Notes under the pieces: generated by a model
What the model saw: only the letters and a program-made list of their open reading frames with translations
Databases searched by the model: none
Told to the model about the DNA's origin: nothing
Program-made: the position numbers and the translations under genes
NCBI RefSeq assembly: GCF_900099905.1
Contig: NZ_FNEE01000001.1
Coordinates: 173,091-237,090 of the forward strand
From: Mesorhizobium muleiense
Lineage (GTDB): Bacteria; Pseudomonadota; Alphaproteobacteria; Rhizobiales; Rhizobiaceae
Direction of reading: 5' to 3'
Length of the DNA: 64,000 bases
In this document: in pieces, positions 8,743 to 18,301 of the stretch
Numbering within the stretch: the stretch's first letter is position 1
How the letters are laid out: every line of letters begins with the position of its first letter

Positions 8743-8863
8743 GCTCATATTCCTTCGGTCCGAGCTTCTCCCTCCTGCTCAGGTGGCTGAAGGCGCTTTT
8801 GTGGCTTCTCCTCGTCGCCTCTCAAAGTCGTCTGCCTCATCCTGCCAAAAATCCGCCGGGAGG

Positions 8864-10300
8864 CTACGGAATGCCTACAGTGTCGCCGGCGGTCTCTGCC
8901 TTGAGTTCTATTCCCGGCGCCTCATGCCGCTCGGTCGATGTCAGGTCCAGCGCGCCCGTTTCATCCTCAGCCAGTGGTATTTCAACCTTGATCGTGTCTC
9001 CGGGCTCGACGGCACTCGTTTCGTCAGCTTGGATTTGCACTGTCGCACCGTCCGCCGACGGCCGGAAAATCGTGTAGATCGGCGCAGCCAGCTCCGCGTC
9101 GGCTCGGCGGGCAAGAAGGCTCGGGGCAGATACCGCGGACTCGTACAATAGCCGCCTTGTCGTCTCTGTCTTGCTTTCGAGAGCATCGAGCTCAGCTTGC
9201 GTTTGACGCAGATCGACCGTTATCTCATTTTCGCGCCCATCCTGGAGCTCGAGAATTGATATGTCAGTTTTACTGATTTCCTGGCGCCCGCGCAGCAGAC
9301 TGGTTTCCGCCGACAACCTCTCGCTCTGCGCCTGGGCAAGGGCCCGCTCCAGAGAAAACTCGCGCGGCGCCGCCGCAAGCCCTTTGGCGACAAGCGCCGA
9401 AACCGCTGTCAATTCCTTCTGGATTGAGCCGATCTGCTTGTCGAGGAAAACGAGTTGCGCTTCCAGCGAGGCAAGTTCCTTCTGGAGGAACTCGCGGAGA
9501 CCAAGAAGCGCCTTGACCTGAGTGTCCAATCCCTCGCTGCGCGCCTGGAAGATCAAGCGTTCCTGCTTCAAGAGCACGGCAAAGACGTCGTCCTGAATAC
9601 GCGACGTCAACTGGGCCGGAAACTGAATGTCGCTGGCATGCGAGAGTTCCGCCTCGAGCCGCGCCTTGCGTGCGAGGAGACTGGCCTCGCTCAGTCTGAG
9701 CAGGCTCACATCCCCTTGGCCCTGGATCACTTCGCGCTCGAACCTGGCGTCCCTGTCCTCTCGAGTCCGCAACCCGCCCGCGATGCTCAATGCCTGCAAG
9801 ACGGTCAGCCCGGGCCGGTATGCGAATTCTCCCGACTGCGTCACCTTGCCGACGACGTAGAACGGTCGGAACTGGACGATTTCAACAGCGGTGTTCGGTT
9901 TTCGCGAGAGGCCGACACTTTTCATGAGGCTGTCGCCGATCGAGTTCGCGATCTCACCGGTGGTGAGTCCGGCAGCCTTGATTTCGCCGACCAGCGGTAG
10001 CGAAACGGAGCCATTGGGACCGACTATGTATTCGTCATTGAGAGCATCCCAGCCAAAAATCTTGTCGCGTGATGCACGCCATTCGTAGACCTTGACGCGG
10101 AGCTTGTCCTGCGGGCCGAGCACATAGTCTGTGGGGTTTGCAGCCGAGGCACCCAACATGCAGGCCAGGGACATCCCCGCATACACCACGACGTGGAGAA
10201 TGCGCCAACCGTCGCGCCGAGCCGACAGGTTGCCCAGGCGCCGAACTCGATGATTTGAACGAGCGCCGCTGTCGACGGAAAAAGGCAGTTCCTGGAGCAT
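8864..10300 (-). CDS. Polysaccharide export protein, Wza/ExoF family
   Basis: A 478-residue protein. A hydrophobic export signal lies around residues 32-53, followed by the Poly_export domain (Y-V-L-G-P-Q-D-K-L-R-V-K-V, then G-P-N-G-S-V-S-L-P-L-V-G-E-I). A SLBB-like segment (F-Y-V-V-G-K-V-T-Q-S-G-E-F, residues 150-190) and a long coiled-coil region (about 215-390) follow. This fits ExoF-type periplasmic/outer-membrane export subunits used in Wzy-dependent exopolysaccharide secretion. No tyrosine autokinase (ExoP/Wzc) or priming glycosyltransferase is visible in the window, so partners must be elsewhere. It is probably transcribed with the acyltransferase. Confidence 0.88.
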   Translation of the reverse strand: MLQELPFSVDSGARSNHRVRRLGNLSARRDGWRILHVVVYAGMSLACMLGASAANPTDYVLGPQDKLRVKVYEWRASRDKIFGWDALNDEYIVGPNGSVSLPLVGEIKAAGLTTGEIANSIGDSLMKSVGLSRKPNTAVEIVQFRPFYVVGKVTQSGEFAYRPGLTVLQALSIAGGLRTREDRDARFEREVIQGQGDVSLLRLSEASLLARKARLEAELSHASDIQFPAQLTSRIQDDVFAVLLKQERLIFQARSEGLDTQVKALLGLREFLQKELASLEAQLVFLDKQIGSIQKELTAVSALVAKGLAAAPREFSLERALAQAQSERLSAETSLLRGRQEISKTDISILELQDGRENEITVDLRQTQAELDALESKTETTRRLLYESAVSAPSLLARRADAELAAPIYTIFRPSADGATVQIQADETSAVEPGDTIKVEIPLAEDETGALDLTSTERHEAPGIELKAETAGDTVGIP

Positions 10301-10733
10301 CTCTTACCTCTGCACTAGATCTTCAGATTCTACTCGGGCTCCACCCAGCCCCTTGCGACTGTGAAAGAAGCCGAGTCACTTGTTCCTTGCGACCAAACGT
10401 TGCGACGATCACGACCACTATCATCGACGATCAACTCTCCTCGCGGGCAATGGGTACAGATACGGCGCGCGACCACTGCTTGCGAAGTGAGCGCGCCATG
10501 ATCCTAATCCGCCCGTCGCGCCGATACAGCCTGCGCATAAGGTTAGCGTTGATGCGTGCTTAGGCCCATCGAAGTAGGAGGCGTACCTCGTTGGAGTACA
10601 TCGGGCCTCGGGAGGGTGCGGCGCTTAACCCGATAGGCAGCTTGTTTGGACGGGGCGGACGACACACAGTCGCTGAGCATCCGGGCAACAAAGAATTCCG
10701 GAAAAAGGTGCCAACATTCCGGGAGGGCAATGC
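10301..10733. other. Divergent intergenic region, no gene seen
   Basis: This 433-bp gap separates the minus-strand exporter from the plus-strand glycosyltransferase operon, so it must hold both promoters. Short open frames here look like antisense shadow with no ribosome site or protein-like composition. I see no strong inverted repeat or sigma-54 site. A clear GGGAGGG ribosome site at 10721-10727 serves the downstream gene. Confidence 0.5.
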
Positions 10734-12050
10734 ATGCGCCATGTGCGACAGCCGAAAGCAACCACCATGGTGGGCCGGGATACCAAACATTTGCGATCGA
10801 TCAGCAAGACGCCATTTGCCGGCATCGACCGCAACGCGCGCATCGCCGTCGTGCATGATTGGTGCCCGAACTTTCGGGGAGGGGAGCAGGTCCTTGCCCG
10901 GATCTGCAAGATTTTTCCGAGAGCCGAGGTTTTCACCCTGTTTGATTTTCTCCCGAAGGAGATCAAGGAAGAGTATTTTCCAGGCGTAATTTTCCACGTT
11001 TCCGGCATGAATCGACTTCCCTTCGTGGAAAAGTACTACAGGTCACTATTCTTTCTCTGCCCGTTTATGATCGAACAATTTGATGTCACGGGTTATGACG
11101 CGGTAATTTCCTCTTCGGCCGCATTCTCTCGAGGCGTTCTGACCCGCCCGGACCAACTACATTTGTGCTATGTACACAGTCCGGTGCGATATGCGTGGGA
11201 CGAGCAATTCTCCTATTTGCAGCAGGCCGGCTTGGGATTTGGGCCGAAGGGTCTCGTCTTTCGCTACATGCTTCACAGGCTGCGGACCTGGGACACGCGA
11301 ACGGCGCACGGTCCTGACCTGATGCTGGCAAACTCGAATTATGTCCGCTCTCGAATTGAACGGATTTACGGCCGCGACGCGCGGGTCGTCCATCCGCCCG
11401 TCGCCACCGAGGATCTTAAACTCGTCGTCAACAAGGATGACTACTACGTCACGGCCGCGTTCCACGCCCCGTATAAACGTACGGATCTGATAATCGAGGC
11501 GTTCAGCAAAACCCCGTCGCGTCGCTTGGTTGTCGTCGGCGACGAAGTACAATCCAGGCATTTGCGATCGCTTGCCGGCCCCAACATAGTCTTCACCGGC
11601 TATCTGCCGCGGCATGAATACATCGAAAAAATCGCCAAGGCTCGTGCGATGGTGTTCGCCGGATGCGAGGACTTCGGGATAACGCTTGCCGAGGCCCAGG
11701 CGTGCGGCACGCCATTGATCGCTTTCGGCCGCGGCGGCGCGCGCGACATTGTCCGGCCGCTTGGCGAGAGCGCCCATCCGACAGGTGTGCTCTTCGACCG
11801 TCAGGCCATCGATTCCGTAGCTGGGGCCATTGATCTATTCGAGAAAAATGCGCTGTCCATTACGCCGCACGCCTGTCGCGTGAACGCGACCCGGTTCTCC
11901 GAGGAAAGGTTCGACCTGGCGATACTCGACGCCCTTGGCCTGGCCCAGTCTGTCCAACTCGCTCGCGCGACCGAGTACAATGAACTCTTCGGAGCCGAGA
12001 GCTCGACGCGCGATATAACCGGTTCACTTGTCGAGCCAATTTTACAATGA
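10734..12050 (+). CDS. Glycosyltransferase family 4
   Basis: A 438-residue GT-B enzyme. The N-terminal Rossmann half starts V-V-H-D-W-C-P-N-F-R-G-G-E (about residues 39-51), and the C-terminal donor half carries E-D-F-G-I-T-L-A-E-A-Q-A-C-G (about 311-324), the GT4 E-x7-E region. The start at 10734 is supported by GGGAGGG with 6-base spacing, although the first 30 residues are poorly conserved in appearance. The stop overlaps the methyltransferase start (ATGA). It should add a sugar to a lipid-linked repeat unit on the cytoplasmic face; the sugar is not predictable. Confidence 0.87.
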   Translation: MRHVRQPKATTMVGRDTKHLRSISKTPFAGIDRNARIAVVHDWCPNFRGGEQVLARICKIFPRAEVFTLFDFLPKEIKEEYFPGVIFHVSGMNRLPFVEKYYRSLFFLCPFMIEQFDVTGYDAVISSSAAFSRGVLTRPDQLHLCYVHSPVRYAWDEQFSYLQQAGLGFGPKGLVFRYMLHRLRTWDTRTAHGPDLMLANSNYVRSRIERIYGRDARVVHPPVATEDLKLVVNKDDYYVTAAFHAPYKRTDLIIEAFSKTPSRRLVVVGDEVQSRHLRSLAGPNIVFTGYLPRHEYIEKIAKARAMVFAGCEDFGITLAEAQACGTPLIAFGRGGARDIVRPLGESAHPTGVLFDRQAIDSVAGAIDLFEKNALSITPHACRVNATRFSEERFDLAILDALGLAQSVQLARATEYNELFGAESSTRDITGSLVEPILQ

Positions 12051-13267
12051 ATACAGTAGACCTTCACATGGCAAGCAACAGAAAAGCGCTTCGACCGGCC
12101 GCGTGCCCGTGCTGCTCGGCGCCGGTCAGCCGGTCAATCTACCGGGTCGAATCCATCCCGGTGCATAGTTGTGTCCTGCTGAACTCGGCCCGAGACGCCC
12201 ACGCCTTTCCCCGCCGCGACCTTGACCTCGCATTCTGCGACGCATGCGGATTCATATTCAACAGGGCCTTTGACGAGACGATCATGGGTTACTCGACCAA
12301 TTTCGAGGAATCCCAGCATTTTTCCAGCACCTTCAACAGTTTCGCGAAAGGACTTGCACGCGAGATTGCACAAAAATGTGCGATAGCCGGCAAGCACGTG
12401 TTGGAGATCGGCTGCGGCAAGGGTGAATTTCTCCGCGAACTTTGCATATCGGGCGGCGCCACCGGGCTCGGTATTGATCCAGCCTATCGAGCCGACAAAG
12501 GCCGCAATGATGAGTACGGCGACGTCAAGATCATCGTCGACTATTTCGGACCGGACTACCAGCATCTCCAGGCGGATACGGTCCTCTGTCGCCACACGCT
12601 CGAACACGTCAGCTCGGTGTCGAGTTTCGTGCGGCTGATCCGCAAGATGATCGGCAAAAGGACCCAGGATTGGGCGGTCTTCGAGACGCCTGATGCAAAA
12701 CGTGTGCTCGTGGAGAGCGCGTTCTGGGACATTTACTATGAGCATTGCTCCTATTTCAGTCCTGGCGCACACGCACGCCTGTTTCGCCAGGAAGGTTTCG
12801 ACGTTACTGATCTGGAGCTCGTCTATGACAACCAGTACATCGTTCAGTACGCCCGGCCGTCAGCCGGCCGGACGATGCCGAGACTACCGCTCGAGCACGA
12901 TCTGGAAGTGATGCACCGTTTGGCGGAAACCTTTCCCGCTCGCGTGCGTGCGGTTCAGGATTTCTGGCAGGAGCGCATCCGCGCCGCATACGCCGCCGGC
13001 CGGCGGGTGGTCCTGTGGGGCGGCGGCTCCAAGGCAGTGTCGTTCCTGACGACCTTGCAGCTTGGAGACGAAGTCTGGGCAGCAGTCGACATCAACCCAT
13101 ACAAGCAAGGCAAGTTTACGCCCGGGACCGGTCACCCGGTCATCGCGCCAAGCGACTTGTTGGACGCTCCCCCTGATCTCGTCATCGTCATGAACCCGAT
13201 ATACCTCAACGAAGTGGCGCAATCCTTGATTGCACTGGACCTGCGGCCGGAAGTCGTCGCGGTCTGA
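12047..13267 (+). CDS. Class I SAM-dependent methyltransferase (sugar C-methyltransferase-like, two-domain)
   Basis: A 406-residue protein with an N-terminal zinc-finger-like C-P-C-C / C-D-A-C pair and a SAM-binding loop V-L-E-I-G-C-G-K-G-E-F. A Y-Y-E-H-C-S-Y-F-S motif and a C-terminal Rossmann-like domain (V-V-L-W-G-G-G-S-K-A-V-S-F, then N-P-Y-K-Q-G-K-F) follow. This architecture is shared with NovU/TylCIII-type C-methyltransferases acting on nucleotide-linked keto-deoxysugars. A second full copy lies at 18302-19525 and a broken one at 15257-15692. It sits in an operon with two glycosyltransferases. The substrate is inferred to be a sugar nucleotide. Confidence 0.85.
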   Translation: MNTVDLHMASNRKALRPAACPCCSAPVSRSIYRVESIPVHSCVLLNSARDAHAFPRRDLDLAFCDACGFIFNRAFDETIMGYSTNFEESQHFSSTFNSFAKGLAREIAQKCAIAGKHVLEIGCGKGEFLRELCISGGATGLGIDPAYRADKGRNDEYGDVKIIVDYFGPDYQHLQADTVLCRHTLEHVSSVSSFVRLIRKMIGKRTQDWAVFETPDAKRVLVESAFWDIYYEHCSYFSPGAHARLFRQEGFDVTDLELVYDNQYIVQYARPSAGRTMPRLPLEHDLEVMHRLAETFPARVRAVQDFWQERIRAAYAAGRRVVLWGGGSKAVSFLTTLQLGDEVWAAVDINPYKQGKFTPGTGHPVIAPSDLLDAPPDLVIVMNPIYLNEVAQSLIALDLRPEVVAV

Positions 13268-13292
13268 CATCCACCCCAGAAGGAGCCTGGAA

Positions 13293-14252
13293 ATGGAACA
13301 TTCCAAGTCGCCAAAGGTATCCCTTGGTTTACCCGTCTACAACGGCGAGAATTTCCTGTCCGATGCGATTCAGTCGATCCTCGATCAAGACTTCGGCGAT
13401 TTCGAACTTGTCATCACCGATAATGCTTCGACGGACAGGACAGCGGATATATGCTTGGAGTTTGCGCAGCGGGACAGGCGCATACGCTATGTCCGAAACG
13501 TTCGCAACCTGGGAGCCGGTGCCAATTTCAATCGAGCTTTCCAACTGAGCACAGGGGAATATTTCAAATGGTGCGCGCACGATGACCGCTTGGGCAGTGG
13601 TTTCTTGACAGACTGCGTGCGTGCGCTTGACGCGAATGCCCGCCACGTCATTGCCTACCCGCGACTGCTGGGGATCGACGAGACCGGTCAGCTAACTTCC
13701 TATGTCGAAAGGGTGCTGCCGGATATGGGAGGATCGACGCCCGCATCCCGCTTCCGGTTGATGGTTGCTGCGCACGGTTGGGACGCTGCGATGTTCGGCC
13801 TCTGGCGCCGGGCGTCGTTAGCTAAAACGACACTGCACGAGCCCTACTACGGCTCCGATTGTGCGCTTCTGGCCGAGATGGCTCTTCTCGGGACGTTTGT
13901 TCATGCGCCCAACGCGATACTATACAGCCGTGACCATCCGACGCGCTCGGTGCGATTGCCAAGCTCCGAGCGATTGGCTTGGCAAAATCCTGATGGCTCC
14001 ACGGCGAATGCCTTTGAATTGTCAAGGCGGCTAAAACACCTCGTCGCAATTGCCTATCGGCACAGGCGCACAGCACCGTTGGGCATGACACTGCTTCATC
14101 TGGTTGCGTGGATCTTGGATCCGCTGCTTATCGCGAGATTGTTCCTGGAACTTGTAGGCGCTGTTTCTCCGCAGCTTCGTGCCAAGCTCCGCGGCGCCGG
14201 CTTGGGGGCTCTGAAACGCATTCATGCCGGTTCAAACCGATCGCCTGCCTAG
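13293..14252 (+). CDS. Glycosyltransferase family 2
   Basis: A 319-residue GT-A enzyme beginning V-S-L-G-L-P-V-Y-N-G-E-N-F, with T-D-N-A-S-T-D-R-T and a C-A-H-D-D metal-binding motif near residue 94. The C-terminus has a hydrophobic stretch (about 275-295) that may anchor it to the inner membrane. ATG 13293 is chosen because AGAAGGAG lies upstream at good spacing; a longer frame would overlap the previous gene. It follows the methyltransferase by 25 bp in the same operon. Confidence 0.88.
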   Translation: MEHSKSPKVSLGLPVYNGENFLSDAIQSILDQDFGDFELVITDNASTDRTADICLEFAQRDRRIRYVRNVRNLGAGANFNRAFQLSTGEYFKWCAHDDRLGSGFLTDCVRALDANARHVIAYPRLLGIDETGQLTSYVERVLPDMGGSTPASRFRLMVAAHGWDAAMFGLWRRASLAKTTLHEPYYGSDCALLAEMALLGTFVHAPNAILYSRDHPTRSVRLPSSERLAWQNPDGSTANAFELSRRLKHLVAIAYRHRRTAPLGMTLLHLVAWILDPLLIARLFLELVGAVSPQLRAKLRGAGLGALKRIHAGSNRSPA

Positions 14253-14280
14253 AAACGAGTGGTCCGCCGGGAGGCTTTGT

Positions 14281-15270
14281 ATGAACCTTCGCCAAGTCAC
14301 GCCCGCGGCCGCAGCAGTGTCAGCCTTCCGAAAATTGCCGGAGAGCTCGGGCAAGAGAAATCTGGTGATCGTCCGGGCGGGGCGTAGCTCTTTGCATGCC
14401 GGCTGGACTGAGGGGGCGGGCGACGCCGACTTCGATCTTCTCGTCGCCGCCTACGAGGCTGGCGTCTCCCATGGACAGAACGATTTCAGCGTATTTCTCC
14501 CGGGGCGCAAGATCGCCGGCTATCATGCCTTGTTTCAATGCTACCCTGAAATTGTGACGCGATATGATCTCATTGCCCTGATCGACGATGACATCGAGAC
14601 GACGAAGCTGGACTTGAATCGTCTGTTCGCCATCGGCCGCCGCTATAAACTTGATCTGTTTCAGCCAGCACTGTCTTGGGACAGCTATTTCTCCTACGCA
14701 GCGACGCTTGTCAGCGGCAAGCGATACGTGTTGCGATATACCAACACGGTCGAGATGATGTGCCCGGTGTTCAGCGCCAGATGCCTGCAATCGGCGTTGA
14801 ATTTGTTCGGGCTCGGCTACGAGACGGGAATAGACCTTCTTTGGACCCGCCTGACTGACACGCCATGGTTGCGGTACGCCATCGTTGACGATGTCGTTGT
14901 AAGACACACGCGGCCGGTGGGGACAACAAAGTCGCTTCAAGGTTTCGCCGCCAACGAGCCTTATGACGTGCAGATGGATGCGGTGCTGAAGAGGTTCGGC
15001 GCTGCGTTTCGCGGGTTCGTAACCTATGCAGCGGTGGACCGGCGCGGGCAGCTCATCCGGTCTCGCTTTCTGATCGGCCTTAACTCCCTGTCCCTTTGGC
15101 GGGCGCTGTCCAAGACGCCGCTTAGATGGCCGCAGTTTACGCGCCGCTCGACCGACTATACGCGACACTGCTGGCTGAGGCCGGTCAACCTGCAACGGAT
15201 CGACGTCGATGGAGTGATAAAGTCAGGCCATCAGCCGCAAAGGGTGGATCGCAGGATCAGGCAACGATGA
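14281..15270 (+). CDS. DUF707-family protein (putative glycosyltransferase-like)
   Basis: A 329-residue protein carrying the DUF707 hallmarks: V-I-V-R-A-G-R-S-S-L-H near the start, a central I-D-D-D-I-E-T metal-binding-like motif, F-Q-P-A-L-S-W-D-S-Y and R-Y-T-N-T-V-E-M-M-C-P-V-F. The DDD motif and fold context suggest a GT-A-like transferase, but the family's activity is not established. Start at ATG 14281 has GGGAGG six bases upstream. It is the last gene of the 10.7-15.3 kb operon, and its 3' end overlaps a broken methyltransferase gene on the other strand by 14 bp. Confidence 0.8.
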   Translation: MNLRQVTPAAAAVSAFRKLPESSGKRNLVIVRAGRSSLHAGWTEGAGDADFDLLVAAYEAGVSHGQNDFSVFLPGRKIAGYHALFQCYPEIVTRYDLIALIDDDIETTKLDLNRLFAIGRRYKLDLFQPALSWDSYFSYAATLVSGKRYVLRYTNTVEMMCPVFSARCLQSALNLFGLGYETGIDLLWTRLTDTPWLRYAIVDDVVVRHTRPVGTTKSLQGFAANEPYDVQMDAVLKRFGAAFRGFVTYAAVDRRGQLIRSRFLIGLNSLSLWRALSKTPLRWPQFTRRSTDYTRHCWLRPVNLQRIDVDGVIKSGHQPQRVDRRIRQR

Positions 15271-15692
15271 TATCGGGGGCAAGACCAAGCTCGTGTGCCG
15301 CCTGGGCAACTTCGTCTCGATAGAGCGGGTTCATCACGATGATTGACCGCACGGGTCGGCCGCGCAGGCCCTCCGGCCCAACCACAGCTGTGCCTGTGCC
15401 TGGAGCAAAGCGCCCTTGCTTGTGCGGGTTGACGTCGACGAGAGCGCTCATCCGCGCGCCCTCGGGAACGACCTTGACGAAAGTGATGCCCTTTGATCCC
15501 GCACCCCAGACCACGGTCTGCTCCGGATCCCGCGTTGCAAGGTAATCCCGCCACCAGGCGACTTTGTCACGATAGGTCTGGTCGAAGCGACGGACCAACG
15601 CATCAATCTTTCCAGGTCTTGAAAGACCAGCGGTCATCCCGGTTTCGGGAGGCTTGCTTCGATGAAGAGGTATTGGTCACGGTCGCGTCCCT
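15257..15692 (-). pseudogene. C-terminal fragment of a sugar C-methyltransferase-like gene
   Basis: The last 120 residues match the C-terminal domain of the gene at 18302-19525 closely: V-V-W-G-A-G-S-K-G-I-T-F, then N-P-H-K-Q-G-R-F-A-P-G-T, then S-I-I-V-M-N-P-L-Y-R. Upstream, a frameshift near 15640 separates this part from another matching piece (D-Q-Y-L-F-I-E-A). Homology then stops near 15692, where transposon sequence begins. The SAM-binding domain is gone, so it is a relic of a third copy of this family. Confidence 0.8.
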
Positions 15693-15775
15693 AGGTTAGG
15701 TGGTGTAGCTCGGCGGTAGCGAGGCCGCTCGCGAGCGGCCCTCGATAGCGCTGTAGCGAGCGAGCGGCTTTGCGG

Positions 15776-16040
15776 TGGTCATCGACAGAACCTGCGCGCT
15801 CGTGGAGAAGACTCCGGATTCCGATCTCTTGCGCGAGATGATTGGATTGGCTTTGCCGCCGAGCGGCTGATGGAGCTGGAGGTTGGGGCCGCCACCGGCG
15901 CCGGCCATGGCGAGAAGAACCCGTTGCGCATGGCCCAGCGCAACGGCTATCGCGAGCGCGACTGGGAGACGCGCGCCGGCACCGTCGAGCTGCCCATCCC
16001 CAAGCTCAGGAAGGGCTCCTATTTCCCCGGGTTCTTCTAG
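15776..16040 (+). pseudogene. IS256/mutator-family transposase, N-terminal remnant
   Basis: The characteristic N-terminus of rhizobial IS256-type transposases can be read in two frames: [10 protein letters not shown], then after a shift near 15845 [27 protein letters not shown] and [15 protein letters not shown] stop and loss of homology follow at 16040, whereas the full protein is around 400 residues. It lies between the broken methyltransferase and the flippase gene. Confidence 0.8.
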
Positions 16041-16060
16041 AGGTCGCGCCCGACACCAAA

Positions 16061-17506
16061 CTAGCCGCGAAGCCTGAGGAACAAGTCTCGCGCATTGAAC
16101 AGGTCAGAGCGCACCAGCACGAAGAGAGCCGTACAATAGACAGCGGCTCCAAGGACAATTGCGCTAATAAGAAGCGTCTCCTGCGCAGCGTGCTCAGGCG
16201 CCCTGCTTAGCCACGCGCTGACGGCGCCGAACATCAGGAGGGCGGCGAGAGCCAGTCGTGGGAAGATCTCAAGGGGTCTCAGCACGTCGATACGCGCGAT
16301 GCGCTGAGCGTAGAAGAGGAAGACTGGTAGGAGGACCAGGCCGCAGGCTACGAGCGCCACCATCGTCATCTCAAGACTGATCTGCGCAGTGACGGACAAC
16401 AGCATCGTTGCGACGACAGAGTAGGCAATGTTCAACTTCAGGATCAACCTGGAGTGACCCATTGCAAGGATCGTAAACGCGCAGAGGCTGTCAATCGTGC
16501 GTTGCAGGCCCAGCAGCATGAGAATCTGGACAGCGACGACCCCGCTGGCCCATTGCGGGCCGAAGATAAAGGGAACCGCGATCGGTGCGATCGCGGCAAA
16601 TCCGATGAATGCAGGAAACCCTGCTATCCCGGCGATGCGGACGGTCGTGTTGAAGAAACGGTCGATCTTGTCGGGTTGATCTTGTATCCGTGACACGGTG
16701 GGCATAGTGACAGCCATCAGCGGACTGAGGAATACTTGCACCAGAAGGTCGAGCGGACGACGGGCGAGAGCATAGACTCCGACCGCGTGGGGGCCGAGGA
16801 ACGTGCCGAGTAGGACCTTTGGAATTTCCTCATTCAAAAAACTCCAAAAAGTCTGGACGATAAGCGGGCCGCCAAATCCTAATAGGTCACGAACCTTTGC
16901 ATAGGAGAAGGTCAGACGGGGCCGCCAAGAACTGCCAACGAGAAGGACAGCGGTTTCCACAGCCGCTTTTGCAAGGTGCATCCAAATCATGCTCCATACG
17001 CCGAAACCGGCTATTACCAAGACGATGCCGAGTGTGCCGCCGACGACGGTGCCGGCAAGTGTACGCAACGCGAACAAGCGGAACTCGAGTTGGCGCTTCA
17101 ACACAGCCGCAGGTACCGACGAGAGGGCCTGAATTACGACGACCACGCTGCTCCAGCGGATGAGATCTTCGAGAATGGGCTGTCCGAACGCTGCAGCAAT
17201 CAAACCGGCAGACATCCAGATGAGCCCGCTAATCACTGCGCCGCTCGCGGCGAGAAGCCAGAAGGCCGAGTCAAAGTGTAAGGACTCAATTTTAGGGTGC
17301 TGAATGAGTGCCTCCGGTATTCCGATCGTGACCGGAACAGCAAGAATGACGGGTACAACCATGGAGAGGGCGGCGAGGCCGAATGCCTCAGGTCCGAGGT
17401 GCCTGGCCAATACGACAAAAATGGCAAACATGGCTGCTTGCCGCCCCCATGTTTCGACTGCTGTCCAAGCTGCGCCGCTGACAATCTTCGCGCCGATCGA
17501 TGTCAT
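16061..17506 (-). CDS. Polysaccharide flippase (Wzx-like, lipopolysaccharide biosynthesis protein)
   Basis: A 481-residue protein with about 12-14 transmembrane helices and the opening pattern G-A-A-W-x-x-x-x-x-x-G-R-Q, typical of the polysaccharide-synthase/MATE-like flippase family. It also has L-G-P-E-A-F-G-L-A-A-L after the first helix. It should translocate undecaprenyl-linked repeat units to the periplasm for the Wzy-like enzyme. The gene stands alone on the minus strand, with transposon debris 20 bp beyond its stop and an empty 795-bp region upstream. Confidence 0.88.
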   Translation of the reverse strand: MTSIGAKIVSGAAWTAVETWGRQAAMFAIFVVLARHLGPEAFGLAALSMVVPVILAVPVTIGIPEALIQHPKIESLHFDSAFWLLAASGAVISGLIWMSAGLIAAAFGQPILEDLIRWSSVVVVIQALSSVPAAVLKRQLEFRLFALRTLAGTVVGGTLGIVLVIAGFGVWSMIWMHLAKAAVETAVLLVGSSWRPRLTFSYAKVRDLLGFGGPLIVQTFWSFLNEEIPKVLLGTFLGPHAVGVYALARRPLDLLVQVFLSPLMAVTMPTVSRIQDQPDKIDRFFNTTVRIAGIAGFPAFIGFAAIAPIAVPFIFGPQWASGVVAVQILMLLGLQRTIDSLCAFTILAMGHSRLILKLNIAYSVVATMLLSVTAQISLEMTMVALVACGLVLLPVFLFYAQRIARIDVLRPLEIFPRLALAALLMFGAVSAWLSRAPEHAAQETLLISAIVLGAAVYCTALFVLVRSDLFNARDLFLRLRG

Positions 17507-18301
17507 CGCATGTCTCTTTGCCCGTTGGAGGACGGAACTGCGACCTTCGATCGCGCAGTCAAGGCTTTCCGTCTTCGTCTCACGGCTGCGCCGTTAGCGA
17601 TCTGGCCTGGTCTACGTGAATAAAAAGGAGAGCCGTCGATCTCTCTCCGGCCATCGTTTATCGAGCTGGAATCTCGCGAACGCAGAGTCGTCGCGGGACA
17701 CAGATGGCGTTTCGCATGTTTGCTCGTCATTCTATTCCACCATCCACAAGCACGCATGGCTGAGGATGCTGTGGTTGGCGAGGAAGGGTGGCTGCATCCA
17801 GTTCTTATTGGTCATAGGCAGCTCCTCTGGAAATCCTCTTTGTAGCGCAATCAAATTAGGCGGTGTTGGCTGATATCCTGATGATATCGCTGCGGCCGCG
17901 TTGCCGGGATGCGAATTCGTTCGAGTGCATCTTGCAAACCTTACGCCGGAGCGTGGGAACGTAAACGTCCCCAAACGACGTATGTCTTACGCACCCGTGG
18001 CAGTTTGGTGCAGTCCGATTACCGATGGACCATCCCGCGTCCCACACGCCCATCCGCGCAGGCGATCAAGAAGCGGGGGCTACCTCTTTAAGCGCTGGCT
18101 GATATTCAAGGGCAAACGAGGTGCGCCGCGGCAATCAAAGTGAGAGCCCCTCTCTGCCAGATTGTCGGGCTATAACGAGGCGAGAATGTCCGATGACCCT
18201 TGGTGGAATGGCCATGTTGATCTCGACCGGCACGGTCATTGGACTGTATCCCCCACCAATCCCGTTCTGCGCTTTCGTGCCGCCGCGGTTGAATTGAACT
18301 T
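17507..18301. other. Long intergenic region, no gene recognised
   Basis: These 795 bp lie between the flippase start and the 3' end of the next minus-strand methyltransferase gene. Several short frames exist on both strands, but none has a good ribosome site, a recognisable motif or a protein-like composition. It must contain the flippase promoter. Given the rearrangements on both sides it may be decayed coding sequence. Confidence 0.45.
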
